A DNA stretch of 64,000 nt from Pelagibacteraceae bacterium AG-461-B04 (GCA_003211835.1 QCRN01000005.1:1-64000); one strand, 5' to 3'. Positions 43,510 to 53,379 are shown, counted from the first letter of the stretch. Translations and numbers: made by a program. The notes: a model not told the origin generated them from the letters alone.

Positions 43510-44313
43510 ATGGCAAAAAGTATATTTGTTACTGGAGCAGCTTCTGGCATTGGCAAAGCAACCGCAATATCATTCGCTGAAAAAGGTTGGAATGTTGGAT
43601 TGTTTGATATTAATGAGGAAGGTCTCAAAGAAGTAGCCAATGAAATTGGACATAACAAATGTATGTATCAAAAGCTAGATGTGACTAGTATTCAGGATTG
43701 GAAAGAAGCTGAAAAAAGTTTCTCAGAATTTACATCTGGAACATGCAATATTTTTTTTAATAACGCGGGCATAGCAAATTTTGCTGGAGCTTTTGAAGAC
43801 GTACCTGTCGATGAAATTTATAAAATAATAGATGTTAATTTTAAAGGAGTTGCAAATGGATGTATTTCGATGCTGAGTTTGTTAAAGAATACAGAGAATA
43901 GTCTTCTTTTAAATACCAGTTCCGTAGCAGGGCTAGTGCCTACACCCGGTATTGCTATCTATGGAGCAACCAAGCATGCAGTAAGTTCACTAACTGAGTC
44001 TTTAAGAATTGAGTATGAAAGACATGGTATAAGAGTTTCTGAAATTAATCCATGGTTTACAGAAACGCCAATACTTGAGGCGAGAAACGTGTCATCTGAT
44101 ATGCAAAGTCAATGGGAACGAGATTTTGTAAATGAGCGAACTAAAATATACCCGGTCTCAAAAGTCGTTGATAAAGTCTGGCTGGCTTATAAAAGTAAAA
44201 AAATCCACCATACTGTAGGATTAGAAGCGAATCTTGCTTCATTCTTTATGCGTTTTATTCCTTCTTTTATAAGAAGAATGAGCAAAAAACTTTTCAAAGA
44301 TACTTTTATTTAA
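43510..44313 (+). CDS. Short-chain dehydrogenase/reductase (classical SDR)
   Basis: The 267-residue protein has the Rossmann TGAASGIGKA cofactor loop at residues 8-17, NNAGIANFAG, and the catalytic Ser-Tyr-x3-Lys set as NTSSVAGLV and YGATKHAVSS. Asp at the end of strand 2 (FDINEE) suggests NAD preference. The substrate is not evident, though the C-terminal hydrophobic stretch (FMRFIPSFIRRMSKKLF) suggests membrane-lipid contact. It directly follows the TetR gene and may be its target. It ends overlapping the convergent SDR by 4 bp. Confidence 0.9.
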   Translation: MAKSIFVTGAASGIGKATAISFAEKGWNVGLFDINEEGLKEVANEIGHNKCMYQKLDVTSIQDWKEAEKSFSEFTSGTCNIFFNNAGIANFAGAFEDVPVDEIYKIIDVNFKGVANGCISMLSLLKNTENSLLLNTSSVAGLVPTPGIAIYGATKHAVSSLTESLRIEYERHGIRVSEINPWFTETPILEARNVSSDMQSQWERDFVNERTKIYPVSKVVDKVWLAYKSKKIHHTVGLEANLASFFMRFIPSFIRRMSKKLFKDTFI

Positions 44314-45185
44314 ACGGATCTTTTTGCCTTATCGGCATCATTTGAGGATTTAATCATATTTCTTAGCATTTCCCACTCCTGATCAGTTACATCTTTTAAC
44401 ATTTCATAGAAATTTCCTGCATGGTTAAGCCATTGAGCACCATCTATGGCAACAATTTCACCTGTTAAATATTCACAGCCATCTGCCATTAAAAAAGTTG
44501 CAAGATTTGCAAGTTCACTTAATTCACCAGTTCTCTTCATGGGAACTGAATTCATTAAGTTTGCTCCCTTACCTCCAGGTGCTAGTCGATCCCAAGCTCC
44601 CTTTGTAGGAAATGGACCTGGAGCAATTCCATTTAGTCTTATTCCTCTATTTCCCCATTCAGCAGCTAGTGACCTTGTCATTGTTGCTAAGCCAGATTTC
44701 GACATAGCCGATGGAACTGTATAAGGTCCACTACTGTCAACCCAAGTAGTTAGAATAGAAATAATACTTCCTTTTAGATTTTCTTTTAGCCATCTTTTAC
44801 CAATGGCATTAGTCATATAAAAAGTTCCATTAAAAACTATATTAGAGATAGCGGTAAAAGCTCTTGGAGATAAATCTTCTGTTCTAGAAATAAAATTACC
44901 TGCTGCATTGTTTAGTAGTCCTGTGAGAGGTCCTTCACTCCAAATTTCACTCACCATATCCTCGATGGCCTCAGGGACTTTAATATCACATGAAATAGCT
45001 TTTACAGATCCACCGTGTAAATCCATTAATTCTTTTGAAGTTTCATCTAAAACTGATTTTCTTCTACCGCAAATATAGATATTTGCCCCAAGCTCTAAAT
45101 ATCTTGTAGCCATTGCTTTTCCAAGGCCAGACCCTCCACCAGAAATCAAAATTCTTTTATTTTTTAATAAATCTTTTTGAAACAT
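44310..45185 (-). CDS. SDR family, 2,4-dienoyl-CoA reductase-like
   Basis: The ATG after GGAGTAAAT is the better start than an upstream ATG that would add six residues and overlap ccdA; the Shine-Dalgarno GGAG sits five bases before it. The protein (291 residues) has SGGGSGLGKAMA, NNAAGNFISRTEDLSP and, where classical SDRs have Tyr-x3-Lys, SAMSKSGLATMTR: Ser replaces Tyr. The NAAGNF motif and missing Tyr are typical of bacterial and peroxisomal 2,4-dienoyl-CoA reductases. It would process unsaturated acyl-CoAs in beta-oxidation, fitting the dienoyl-CoA isomerase-like gene at 51.6 kb. Confidence 0.8.
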   Translation of the reverse strand: MFQKDLLKNKRILISGGGSGLGKAMATRYLELGANIYICGRRKSVLDETSKELMDLHGGSVKAISCDIKVPEAIEDMVSEIWSEGPLTGLLNNAAGNFISRTEDLSPRAFTAISNIVFNGTFYMTNAIGKRWLKENLKGSIISILTTWVDSSGPYTVPSAMSKSGLATMTRSLAAEWGNRGIRLNGIAPGPFPTKGAWDRLAPGGKGANLMNSVPMKRTGELSELANLATFLMADGCEYLTGEIVAIDGAQWLNHAGNFYEMLKDVTDQEWEMLRNMIKSSNDADKAKRSV

Positions 45186-45195
45186 ATTTACTCCT

Positions 45196-45927
45196 TTATC
45201 CAAATTGCGTTAAGAACGGAAAATACTTTATAAAAAAGAATGCCAATTCTTGAATTCTATTAGTTAAGATGAGAATACCAAATATTACAAGTAATACACC
45301 AGTAAAAATTTCTATAGCTCTAATATAATTTCTTATTTTAGATAAAAATCTCATGAAGCCATTAATAGCGTATGCAGCGAGTAGAAATGGAATACCAAGG
45401 CCTGCCGAGTAAAGCATTAAAAGAACAATCCCATAAGTAACAGTTTCTGAACTTGCTGCTATTGATAATACACTGCCTAAAATTGGCCCTATACACGGCG
45501 TCCATCCAAAGGCAAAAGAGAGTCCAATTACGTAAGACCCAACTATTCCAGGTCTATAGCTTTCAATTTGGTACCTTGTATCTCTATTTAGGAATGGAAG
45601 TTGGATAATTTGCATAAAATGAATACCAAAAACGATGATAATAATTCCACCAACAACTCTCAATATATCTAGGTATTCATAAATAAGGCCACTTAATAAA
45701 GTCGCTGACGCGCCCAATAAAATGAACACAGTAGAAAATCCAAAAACAAAACTTAATGCAAAATAAAATACATTCCTTTCTTTTGAAGCGTTCTCACCCG
45801 AGGAAATCTTGTCTAAACTTGTACCCGCTAAAAAACATAAATAGCCAGGCACAATAGGTAATACACAGGGAGACAAAAAACTGAGTAGTCCTGCTAGGAC
45901 AACGTAAAAATATGATATTTCTGCCAT
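45196..45927 (-). CDS. ccdA: Cytochrome c biogenesis protein CcdA
   Basis: A 243-residue, six-helix membrane protein. Paired cysteines occur in SFLSPCVLPIVPGYLCFLAG in helix 1 and SFAFGWTPCIGPILGS in helix 4, the redox pair of CcdA/DsbD-type thiol carriers. It passes electrons from thioredoxin to periplasmic thiols, needed for cytochrome c maturation. The window encodes at least two c-type cytochromes that need it. It overlaps the Alph_Pro_TM gene by 1 bp. Confidence 0.93.
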   Translation of the reverse strand: MAEISYFYVVLAGLLSFLSPCVLPIVPGYLCFLAGTSLDKISSGENASKERNVFYFALSFVFGFSTVFILLGASATLLSGLIYEYLDILRVVGGIIIIVFGIHFMQIIQLPFLNRDTRYQIESYRPGIVGSYVIGLSFAFGWTPCIGPILGSVLSIAASSETVTYGIVLLMLYSAGLGIPFLLAAYAINGFMRFLSKIRNYIRAIEIFTGVLLVIFGILILTNRIQELAFFFIKYFPFLTQFG

Positions 45928-46715
45928 TAAACTTTTCTAAATCTTTTAAATACTTCCGCACCACTCAAGCCTATAAGTATAGCTATTAGAAGAGAAATCA
46001 ATCCGTAAATTAAAGGATAGTTTTTTGAAAAGGAATAGATTGCTTCTTCAATACCTACTCTGGTTACCATAAAATTATAAGAATATTCATTTGAAATTTT
46101 ATTATCTATAATCAAATACAAATTAACCTTGTATTGCCCGACAGGAACAGTATTGGGTATCTCAATATAAGATCTAAATAAATTTCCATCAATTATTTGA
46201 ATTTCTCCATTGACCTTTCTGTACACATCTTCACTCTCTTTTGTTCTTATTAGCGCATCATAAAAAGTATCTTTTTCTTTTTGATTTTTGACATTTCCCC
46301 AGTCAATATTTAATGCACTCCAGTCAATAAGCTGAGTGTCTTTTTTATTTAATAGACCAATATTATTTTCATTTAAAAATTCATCAGTTATTTCATTTGT
46401 ACTTGATAGGTAATAAAATCCAGGAACATCATTAAACCCAACACTTTTTGAATTCAGCCAGAAACCAAAGAAAGACTCTTTCTTCCTTATAACTACATCC
46501 TCAGATGGACCGATTACTTCAATAAGAATATCACTCTTATCATCTCTTGCCTGCGAGGGATCTGAATAAAATGCTCCAAATACAAGAAGGTTTTTTCCTG
46601 AAAAATTGGCATCAATGTATATTTCTTCTTCATCAGATCCAATCACAAGTGCTGAGGCTGGCGAGATTAAAAACAATACAAATAATTTAATTAATAAAAA
46701 TATTTTAAAATTCAT
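45927..46715 (-). CDS. TIGR02186/Alph_Pro_TM family membrane protein
   Basis: A 262-residue protein with an N-terminal signal (FKIFLLIKLFVLFLISPASA), an extracytoplasmic beta-rich domain and one C-terminal helix (YGLISLLIAILIGLSGAEVF). This build and its place beside a TSUP permease match the alphaproteobacterial Alph_Pro_TM family, of unknown function. It overlaps ccdA by 1 bp and lies 1 bp from the TSUP gene, so the three are an operon. A role in sulfite or thiol export is suggested by context only. Confidence 0.85.
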   Translation of the reverse strand: MNFKIFLLIKLFVLFLISPASALVIGSDEEEIYIDANFSGKNLLVFGAFYSDPSQARDDKSDILIEVIGPSEDVVIRKKESFFGFWLNSKSVGFNDVPGFYYLSSTNEITDEFLNENNIGLLNKKDTQLIDWSALNIDWGNVKNQKEKDTFYDALIRTKESEDVYRKVNGEIQIIDGNLFRSYIEIPNTVPVGQYKVNLYLIIDNKISNEYSYNFMVTRVGIEEAIYSFSKNYPLIYGLISLLIAILIGLSGAEVFKRFRKV

Positions 46716-46716
46716 T

Positions 46717-47640
46717 TTAGAACAAAGCCCTAATGACAGAAATATTAAAAATCTCGTTTGGTTCCACTAGTAAGTCAAGTGCTATTTTAGTTGCAACACC
46801 CAATACAATAATTGCGAGAAGTGCTCTTATTTCTTCACCTCTTAATTTATTAGCAGCTAATACTCCTAATTGTGCACCGATAACAGAGGCGATTATTAGA
46901 AAGAATGCTAAAACTGCATCAACAGCAAATGTAGTTGTTGCATGAAGCAATGTTACAAGGGCAGTAACAAATATAATTTGAAATAATGATGTTCCGATTA
47001 CCTTAGATGTTGGCATTCCTAGAAAATAAATCATGGCAGGGATTAATATGAATGTACCACCAATACCCATTGTTGCAGACAAAATGCCAATAACGAATCC
47101 AATAATGATAGGAGGTATTGCGCTAATATATAATTTAGATTTATAGAATTTCATTTTGAATGGCAATTTATGTGCCCAGTTATGATAATGAATTTTTCTC
47201 TTTACTGTTTTTCTTCTTACCCTATCTCTAATGACTTGAGAGCTTTCAATGAGCATAATTAGACCAATCGAAGTAAGGAGAGCAAAATACAGAATTGATA
47301 TAACAGTATCAATTTGACCAAGGACGACTAATCTACTAAAAATCCACACGCCTAATATAGATCCAAAGAATGAGCCTATCAGCAAGACGCCACCCATTTT
47401 AAAGTCAACTAAGCCTTGTCGCCAGTAACCAATTGTTCCAGAAATTGATGAAGCAACGATTTGATTAGCTGACGTTGCTACAGCTACATTTGTTGGAATA
47501 CCCATAAATATGAGGATAGGGGTCATTAAAAATCCTCCACCTAAACCAAACATTCCTGACAAAAAACCGACTACACCACCTATTGATAGTAGTAAAATTA
47601 TATTAACTGAGAGCTCTGCAATTGGCAGATAAATACTCAT
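46717..47640 (-). CDS. TSUP-family permease (TauE/SafE)
   Basis: The 307-residue protein has eight or so helices in two inverted repeats, each with the TSUP signature: FLSGMFGLGGGFLMTPILIFMG in the first and ILSATMGIGGTFILIPAMIYFLG in the second. It would export sulfite, thiosulfate or sulfonates. It heads the operon TSUP, Alph_Pro_TM, CcdA. The combination is known in alphaproteobacteria, but the substrate is unproven. Confidence 0.9.
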   Translation of the reverse strand: MSIYLPIAELSVNIILLLSIGGVVGFLSGMFGLGGGFLMTPILIFMGIPTNVAVATSANQIVASSISGTIGYWRQGLVDFKMGGVLLIGSFFGSILGVWIFSRLVVLGQIDTVISILYFALLTSIGLIMLIESSQVIRDRVRRKTVKRKIHYHNWAHKLPFKMKFYKSKLYISAIPPIIIGFVIGILSATMGIGGTFILIPAMIYFLGMPTSKVIGTSLFQIIFVTALVTLLHATTTFAVDAVLAFFLIIASVIGAQLGVLAANKLRGEEIRALLAIIVLGVATKIALDLLVEPNEIFNISVIRALF

Positions 47641-47755
47641 ATTTTCACACTTTTCAGACTTTCCCCTACGGTATGGATAGCAAAATTAGAGATTTGCAAT
47701 TTATTAGACAATGATTATATATTTAAATTAAATTACAACAATTATTCATAAACCT

Positions 47756-49525
47756 ATGTCCTACAAAAGTCCAATAGAAGATTTCAAATATAACCTTGCT
47801 ATGCTCAATTACGATGAGATCATTGCAGGCATAGATAAATTCAAGGATTATGACTCTGATACGCTAATGAGCGTAGTGAGTGAAATTGGTCGTCTGAATG
47901 AATTAGAGGTTGTTGATAGCAATAAAATAGGTGACCGCGAAGGTCTCAAGTATCTTCCTGATGGTCCTGAAGGCCCTGAAGTTCATACTCCAGAAGAGTT
48001 TAAAAAAATATATCAAGTTGTAAAGGAATCTGGGTACGTTGGTGCTACGATGCCAACTCAATATGGAGGCGGTGGAGCTCCTTTCACAACAGCTATTCTT
48101 GCAGGAGAAGTCGGAATTGCATCTAATATGGCATTTTACATGGGTCCGGGACTCAGTCATGGCGCAATGAAAACTATATTAAAAAAGGCGACTGAAGAAT
48201 TGAAAGATAAGTACTTGCCAAACATGACTTCTGGTGAGTGGATGGGAACCATGTGTCTCACTGAGCCACAATGTGGAACTGATTTGGGTTTAATCAAAAC
48301 AACGGCCAAGCCAGTTGATGATCACTATGAATTAAATGGACAAAAGATCTGGATTTCATTCGGTGAACATGATCTTACAGAGAACATAATTCATCTTGTT
48401 TTAGCTAGAACACCCGATGCTCCAGCGGGAATAAAAGGTATAAGTCTATTTTTAGTTCCAAAGAGATTAGATGATAATTCGAGGAATCCCATTTTTTGTG
48501 GTGGCTTAGAACATAAACTTGGTATTAACTCATCACCAACATGCGTCATGAATCTAGATAATGCCAAAGGATGGCTTGTGGGTGAAGAGAATAAGGGTAT
48601 GGAAGCAATGTTCTTAATGATGAACGATGCAAGGCTGAAAGTTGGTTTACAAGCTATAGCAATGTCTGAAATTTCTTATCAAAATGCATTAGAGTTTGCA
48701 AAAGAACGAAAGCAGATGAGATCAGTAGTCAAAGAGAAACAAGATCCAGACAGTAAAGCAGACAGCATCCTTGTTCACCCTGATGTTAGACGAATGCTGA
48801 TGAATGTTAAATCTACAACGGAGGCAATGAGAGCACTTTGTATATATACAGCTATGAAAATTGATCTTGCAGAAGACCATCCTGATGAGCAAGTAAGACA
48901 GGATGCTGACGATTTTGCGGCTTTAATGACGCCGATAATAAAAGCTTATTGTACAGAAAAAGGTTTCATGAATTGTTCTGAAAGCCTTCAAGTACTTGGG
49001 GGTAGCGGTTTTACTCAGGAATACCCTCTTGAACAATATTTAAGAGATGTAAGAATTACTATGATTTATGAAGGCACTAATGGTATTCAAGCATTAGATT
49101 TAGTGGGAAGAAAACTCACAATGCACAAGGGCAGAATGTTACAAAACTTCCAAAAAGAAGTTCAAAGCTTTTTAAATGAAAATAAAGATAATAATGAAAT
49201 CGCAACCTTCATAAAGCCGTTAGAAAATGCATTAAAAGAAGTCACAACTTCAACTATGTGGCTAATGCAAAATGGAATGCAGGATCCAGAAAATGCTCTA
49301 TCATCAGCGACAGATTACCTTAATTTAATGGCTTTATCTTCTATGACCTACATGTGGGCTAGAATGGCTAAGTTTTCAATGGGAAAAAATGAGCCTATTC
49401 ACAAGAATAAGATTAAAACAGGCACTTATTTTGTAGAAAAAATTATGCCAGAACTAGTAATGTATTCTAAAAAAGTGCAGGCAGGTAAATCATCAATGAT
49501 GGATATGGAAGTAGCTGAGTTTTAA
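47756..49525 (+). CDS. Acyl-CoA dehydrogenase, large (DmdC/FadE-like)
   Basis: At 589 residues it is the long acyl-CoA dehydrogenase form with a C-terminal extension. Landmarks are CLTEPQCGTDLG, GQKIWISFGEHD, the FAD-binding MNDARLKVG, and the catalytic Glu439 in MIYEGTNGIQALDL. After residue 470 comes the extra helical domain. This length and pattern match DmdC, the methylmercaptopropionyl-CoA dehydrogenase of DMSP-degrading marine bacteria, and related broad-chain enzymes. No dmdA, dmdB or dmdD is next to it, so general beta-oxidation is equally possible. Confidence 0.85.
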   Translation: MSYKSPIEDFKYNLAMLNYDEIIAGIDKFKDYDSDTLMSVVSEIGRLNELEVVDSNKIGDREGLKYLPDGPEGPEVHTPEEFKKIYQVVKESGYVGATMPTQYGGGGAPFTTAILAGEVGIASNMAFYMGPGLSHGAMKTILKKATEELKDKYLPNMTSGEWMGTMCLTEPQCGTDLGLIKTTAKPVDDHYELNGQKIWISFGEHDLTENIIHLVLARTPDAPAGIKGISLFLVPKRLDDNSRNPIFCGGLEHKLGINSSPTCVMNLDNAKGWLVGEENKGMEAMFLMMNDARLKVGLQAIAMSEISYQNALEFAKERKQMRSVVKEKQDPDSKADSILVHPDVRRMLMNVKSTTEAMRALCIYTAMKIDLAEDHPDEQVRQDADDFAALMTPIIKAYCTEKGFMNCSESLQVLGGSGFTQEYPLEQYLRDVRITMIYEGTNGIQALDLVGRKLTMHKGRMLQNFQKEVQSFLNENKDNNEIATFIKPLENALKEVTTSTMWLMQNGMQDPENALSSATDYLNLMALSSMTYMWARMAKFSMGKNEPIHKNKIKTGTYFVEKIMPELVMYSKKVQAGKSSMMDMEVAEF

Positions 49526-50713
49526 TTAAGATCTATATCCTAATTGTCTTGCAGCTAAGTCATACATAATTTCTTCTGAACCGCCACCAATTGCATTAAC
49601 TCTTACTTCTCTGTAGATCCTCTCAACTTTACCAGGACCACTGTTCGCTCTGAGGTATCCAGCACCGCCAAGTATTTGCATTGCTTCTCGCGCACACAAT
49701 TCCATAGCCTTACTTGCATGAACTTTTAGCATAGCTAAATCTGCAATAGGACTTTCTCCATTCATGACTCTCCAAGATAATAATTCAGTCCATGCACGAG
49801 ACGTTCTTACAACTCTATTCATTTCAACGAGTTTATGTTTAATAACTTGATTATCGATAAGTGGCTTACCAAAAGTTTTTCTCTCTTTAGCCCAAGCAAC
49901 AGCTTCATCAATACAAATTTGTGAATATGCATTCATTCCTGCAGCCATACCTAATCTTTCTTGACTGAAATTACCCATCACACCAATCCAACCACTATTT
50001 TCGCCACCTATTAAGTTTTCAACAGGAACTTTGCAATCATCAAAATATAGAACAGCAGTATCAGAACTTAACCATCCCATTTTTTTAAGGGGAGTTTGAG
50101 TAAATCCAGGTGTATCTTTTTCAATTACAAGCACAGAAATTCCCGAGGCTCCTTCGCCACCTGTTCTTACTCCAACAACAAAGGTGTCTGCTCTCATCCC
50201 GCTTGTGATGAACATTTTTGAACCGTTGACTACAAAATGGTCATCTTTCCTTACAGCTTTCGTTTTTAAGCTTGCAACATCAGAGCCCCCTGAAGGTTCG
50301 GTCATTGCGAGGGCTGCTATTTTTTCTCCATTCACAACAGGTGGAATAAATTTTTCTTTTTGCTCTTCAGTTCCAAGAGAATGAATCAAAGGAATTGCAA
50401 TATTATGTGAAAGTAGACTTGCAGAAACACCGCCACACCCTTGAGCAAACTCTTCTGCGGTTACAATACCGTGGAATATATCAATACCTTCTGTAGTACC
50501 ACCGTATTTTTCATCATAACCCATGCCCATCAGACCAACCTCGGCGGCTTTTTTGTATAATTCTCTTGGGAATTCTCCTGCTTCTTCCCATTCCTCTACA
50601 AATGGGGCTATTTCTTTAGCTACAAACTTTCTAACTTCATCTCTCCAAGCGTGATGGGAGTCATTATAAAATAAAGGTTCTTTTCCTTCTGCTATTCCAA
50701 CTTTTGGTATCAT
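49526..50713 (-). CDS. Acyl-CoA dehydrogenase (short, 395 aa)
   Basis: The 395-residue flavoprotein has the three-domain ACAD fold: AALAMTEPSGGSDVASLKT (FAD contact), NGSKMFITSG, GGAGYLRANSGPGKVERIYRE and the end motif GGGSEEIMYDLAARQLGY. In place of the usual E-G-T catalytic segment it has GGGSEE, so the catalytic glutamate must lie elsewhere, as in the isovaleryl-CoA dehydrogenase type. It overlaps the MaoC gene by 4 bp and probably acts with it in one pathway. Confidence 0.9.
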   Translation of the reverse strand: MIPKVGIAEGKEPLFYNDSHHAWRDEVRKFVAKEIAPFVEEWEEAGEFPRELYKKAAEVGLMGMGYDEKYGGTTEGIDIFHGIVTAEEFAQGCGGVSASLLSHNIAIPLIHSLGTEEQKEKFIPPVVNGEKIAALAMTEPSGGSDVASLKTKAVRKDDHFVVNGSKMFITSGMRADTFVVGVRTGGEGASGISVLVIEKDTPGFTQTPLKKMGWLSSDTAVLYFDDCKVPVENLIGGENSGWIGVMGNFSQERLGMAAGMNAYSQICIDEAVAWAKERKTFGKPLIDNQVIKHKLVEMNRVVRTSRAWTELLSWRVMNGESPIADLAMLKVHASKAMELCAREAMQILGGAGYLRANSGPGKVERIYREVRVNAIGGGSEEIMYDLAARQLGYRS

Positions 50714-51558
50714 GTTATTTCACTCACTCCATTCTTAATTACAATTTTTTCTCGCTCTTTTACTTTAGATTGATAGTAAACCTTACTGCCGTTCTTCCAC
50801 ATTTCAGTAACGATTGTTTCACCAGGATATACAGGGGATGAAAAACGGCAATCAAATTTTTTTAACTTTTTAGCATCACCCTCACATACACTTTCTACGA
50901 GTGAGCGGCACGCAATACCATAAGTGCACATGCCATGAAGGATAGGCTTTTCAAATCCTGCAGTCTTTGCAAAATTAGGATCGGAGTGTAGCGGATTAAA
51001 ATCACCTGAAAGTCTAAAAATCAAAGCTTGGTCAGGTTTAGTTTTAATTTCGTGAACAAAATCTGGATCACCTTCTGGTCTAAATATTTCACTTTTTGGA
51101 GATTCTGGACCTCCAAACCCTCCATCACCTCTCGCAAACGTGGTACTTACAAGTTTACAGATTTCAGTATTATCTTTTTTTAGTTTGATTGTAGTCTCTA
51201 CATCTATTACCGCACCTTTACCTGCACCTTTATCATAGCAACCTATTACCTTAGCATTAGAAATAAAATCTCCCGATACCGGTAGGGGATTTGTAAAAGA
51301 CAGTTTTTGCTCACCATGCACTACTAAAATGAAATTTATGTTTGCTTTTAAAAGTAGAGGCGAGTGATATTGAAAATTTGTTGCCATTGATGGTAATGCA
51401 ACTTGTGAGTTTTCATAAACATATTTTAACTCTGCCATATTCATTGGATCATTACCTAGACCAACTCCAAGGCTATAGAGAATTGAATCCTTATCAGAGT
51501 AAGAAATTTCAACATTCTCAGATGTCATAGACATTATTTCATCGTAATTAATAGGCAT
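50710..51558 (-). CDS. MaoC-like (R)-specific enoyl-CoA hydratase
   Basis: The 282-residue protein has two hot-dog folds, the eukaryotic-style hydratase-2 length. The active-site motif is FRLSGDFNPLHSDPNFAKTAGFEKPILHG, with the conserved Asp and His. It hydrates 2-enoyl-CoA to (R)-3-hydroxyacyl-CoA, the opposite stereochemistry to crotonase. It overlaps the acyl-CoA dehydrogenase by 4 bp (ATGA), so dehydrogenation and hydration are paired in one operon. The N-terminal half lacks the motif, as usual for this family. Confidence 0.9.
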   Translation of the reverse strand: MPINYDEIMSMTSENVEISYSDKDSILYSLGVGLGNDPMNMAELKYVYENSQVALPSMATNFQYHSPLLLKANINFILVVHGEQKLSFTNPLPVSGDFISNAKVIGCYDKGAGKGAVIDVETTIKLKKDNTEICKLVSTTFARGDGGFGGPESPKSEIFRPEGDPDFVHEIKTKPDQALIFRLSGDFNPLHSDPNFAKTAGFEKPILHGMCTYGIACRSLVESVCEGDAKKLKKFDCRFSSPVYPGETIVTEMWKNGSKVYYQSKVKEREKIVIKNGVSEIT

Positions 51559-51617
51559 TTTTTATGTATTTTAGTACGTTTTAAATATATATATAGTTTA
51601 TATAGTTCAAATATTTA

Positions 51618-52487
51618 ATGCGAGTAAAAAATATGTCTAAACCATTTGATGTCGAAATAAACAATTCTATAGCTCATATAAGGTTCAACAGGCCTGAGAA
51701 AAGAAACTCAATGAATGAGGATTTTTGGAATTTATTTCCTAAAGAAGTTGAAGAATTAGATAGTAGTGGTGAAATCAGAGCCTTGGTCGTTTCGTCAACA
51801 GGTCCTCACTTTTCATCTGGCATAGATTTGAATATGTTTAAGGATGATGTGGTTGAAAACCAAAGTGAAAATGAACTTGGAAGAAGCAGAGGTTACTTCT
51901 TACAACAACTACATTATTTACAGAACGCAGCTACTTGTTTGGAAACAGCTCGGTTTCCAGTGATAGCAGCAGTTCAAGGTGGATGCATTGGAGGAGGAAT
52001 AGACTTAATCACTGCAGCTGATATTAGATTATGCACAAAAGATGCTTTCTTTTTAATAGAAGAAATTAATGTTGGACTTGCTGCAGACATTGGCACTATT
52101 CAAAGACTACCCAAAATTATTCCTGCTGGTATTGCGAGAGAATGGACAATGATGGGAGAGAAAGTTTCTGCGGAAAGAGCAAGAGAGGTAGGACTTGTAA
52201 GTTCTTTGCATGAAAATCATGAAGAAATGCTGGATAGTGCATTTAAAATTGCTGAAAGACTTGCTTCAAAAACACCTTTAGCAATGTGGGTTACTAAAGA
52301 AGTTTTAAATTATTCTAGAGACCATTCGGTAAAAGAGGGATTAGAAAATGTAGCATTATGGAATGCGGCGACCCTTCATAAAGAAGATGTGATGAATACC
52401 ATGATGGCAAAAATGCAAAAAAAAGATCCTGAATATAGGAACTTAAGGAATAAAAATTTCCTAAAACGTAAATCTGATAAGCAGTAA
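51618..52487 (+). CDS. Crotonase family, dienoyl-CoA isomerase (ECH1)-like
   Basis: The 289-residue crotonase-fold protein has RFNRPEKRNSMNEDFW, SGIDLNMF (first oxyanion strand) and AVQGGCIGGGIDLITAADIR. The key segment EINVGLAADIGTIQRLPK is almost that of delta3,5-delta2,4-dienoyl-CoA isomerase (ECH1), which needs the acidic residues for 1,5-proton shifts. It would assist degradation of unsaturated acids with odd-position double bonds. An alternative start lies 15 bp further in (ATG at 51633). It is divergent from the MaoC gene. Confidence 0.85.
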   Translation: MRVKNMSKPFDVEINNSIAHIRFNRPEKRNSMNEDFWNLFPKEVEELDSSGEIRALVVSSTGPHFSSGIDLNMFKDDVVENQSENELGRSRGYFLQQLHYLQNAATCLETARFPVIAAVQGGCIGGGIDLITAADIRLCTKDAFFLIEEINVGLAADIGTIQRLPKIIPAGIAREWTMMGEKVSAERAREVGLVSSLHENHEEMLDSAFKIAERLASKTPLAMWVTKEVLNYSRDHSVKEGLENVALWNAATLHKEDVMNTMMAKMQKKDPEYRNLRNKNFLKRKSDKQ

Positions 52488-52507
52488 ATCAGTTATAAAA
52501 AATTTAA

Positions 52508-53377
52508 ATGAGATTTAAAAAAGGAATTATTCTTGCCGCTGGTAAGGGAACTCGACTGTTCCCATCAACTGAAGCGGCATCAAAGCCTTTACTACCTCTG
52601 TATGATAAGCCATTGCTTTATTATGCACTATCCAATTTAATGCTTGCAGGCATTAGGGAAGTATTATTTATTTCACGTAAGCAGGATATGCCGAGTTTTA
52701 AAAAACTGTTTGGCACAGGTAATCAGTTAGGTATGCGTTTTAAATATTCTTTCCAGGCGAAACAGAAAGGTATACCAGATGCAATAAATGTTGCTAATAA
52801 ATTTATTACTCAACAGCCATTTGTCCTAGCCTTAGCAGACAATCTTTTCATCGGAGAAAGTTTTCAAAAAACACTAAAGCAAGTGCAATCAATAAATTCG
52901 GGTGCAGCAGTCTTAGCCGTAAAAACCAAATATCCCTCAAAATCTGCAGTTATTGATGTTGGAAAAAAAGGGAAAATCAAATCAATTATTGAAAAACCAA
53001 AGAAACCTAAAAGTAATTTAACCATACCGGGATTATATTTTTATGACTTCGAGTCTAAATCAGCAGCTAGAAAACTTAAACCTTCTAAAAGAGGAGAGTT
53101 AGAAATCGTTGATGTACATCTTGCATATTTAGAGAAACAACTGCTCAATGTATTTCCACTCAAAAAAGATATAAAATGGTTTGATACAGGCGATGCCGCC
53201 GAAATGCTTGAGGCTTCTAATTATGTTCAAAGATATCAAAAAAATAAAAAAACCCTAGTGGGCTCAATTGAATTAATTGCCCTAAAAAATGGCTGGATTT
53301 CAAAAAAGAAATTCAGTTTAATCATTAGTAAATATCCAAATTCGCAGTATAAAAAAAATCTTCAAAAGTTTAGTTAA
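52508..53377 (+). CDS. Glucose-1-phosphate thymidylyltransferase-like nucleotidyltransferase
   Basis: The 289-residue enzyme has LAAGKGTRLFPSTEAASKPL, YDKPLLYYALSNLMLAGIRE, LADNLFIG (the G-D-N-type metal site, here A-D-N), GLYFYDFES and RGELEIVDV, all in RmlA order. RmlA makes dTDP-glucose for surface sugars. No rmlB, C or D is here, so the product could feed another NDP-sugar. It lies 20 bp after the crotonase and 2 bp before the YbaK-type gene. Confidence 0.8.
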   Translation: MRFKKGIILAAGKGTRLFPSTEAASKPLLPLYDKPLLYYALSNLMLAGIREVLFISRKQDMPSFKKLFGTGNQLGMRFKYSFQAKQKGIPDAINVANKFITQQPFVLALADNLFIGESFQKTLKQVQSINSGAAVLAVKTKYPSKSAVIDVGKKGKIKSIIEKPKKPKSNLTIPGLYFYDFESKSAARKLKPSKRGELEIVDVHLAYLEKQLLNVFPLKKDIKWFDTGDAAEMLEASNYVQRYQKNKKTLVGSIELIALKNGWISKKKFSLIISKYPNSQYKKNLQKFS

Positions 53378-53379
53378 TA

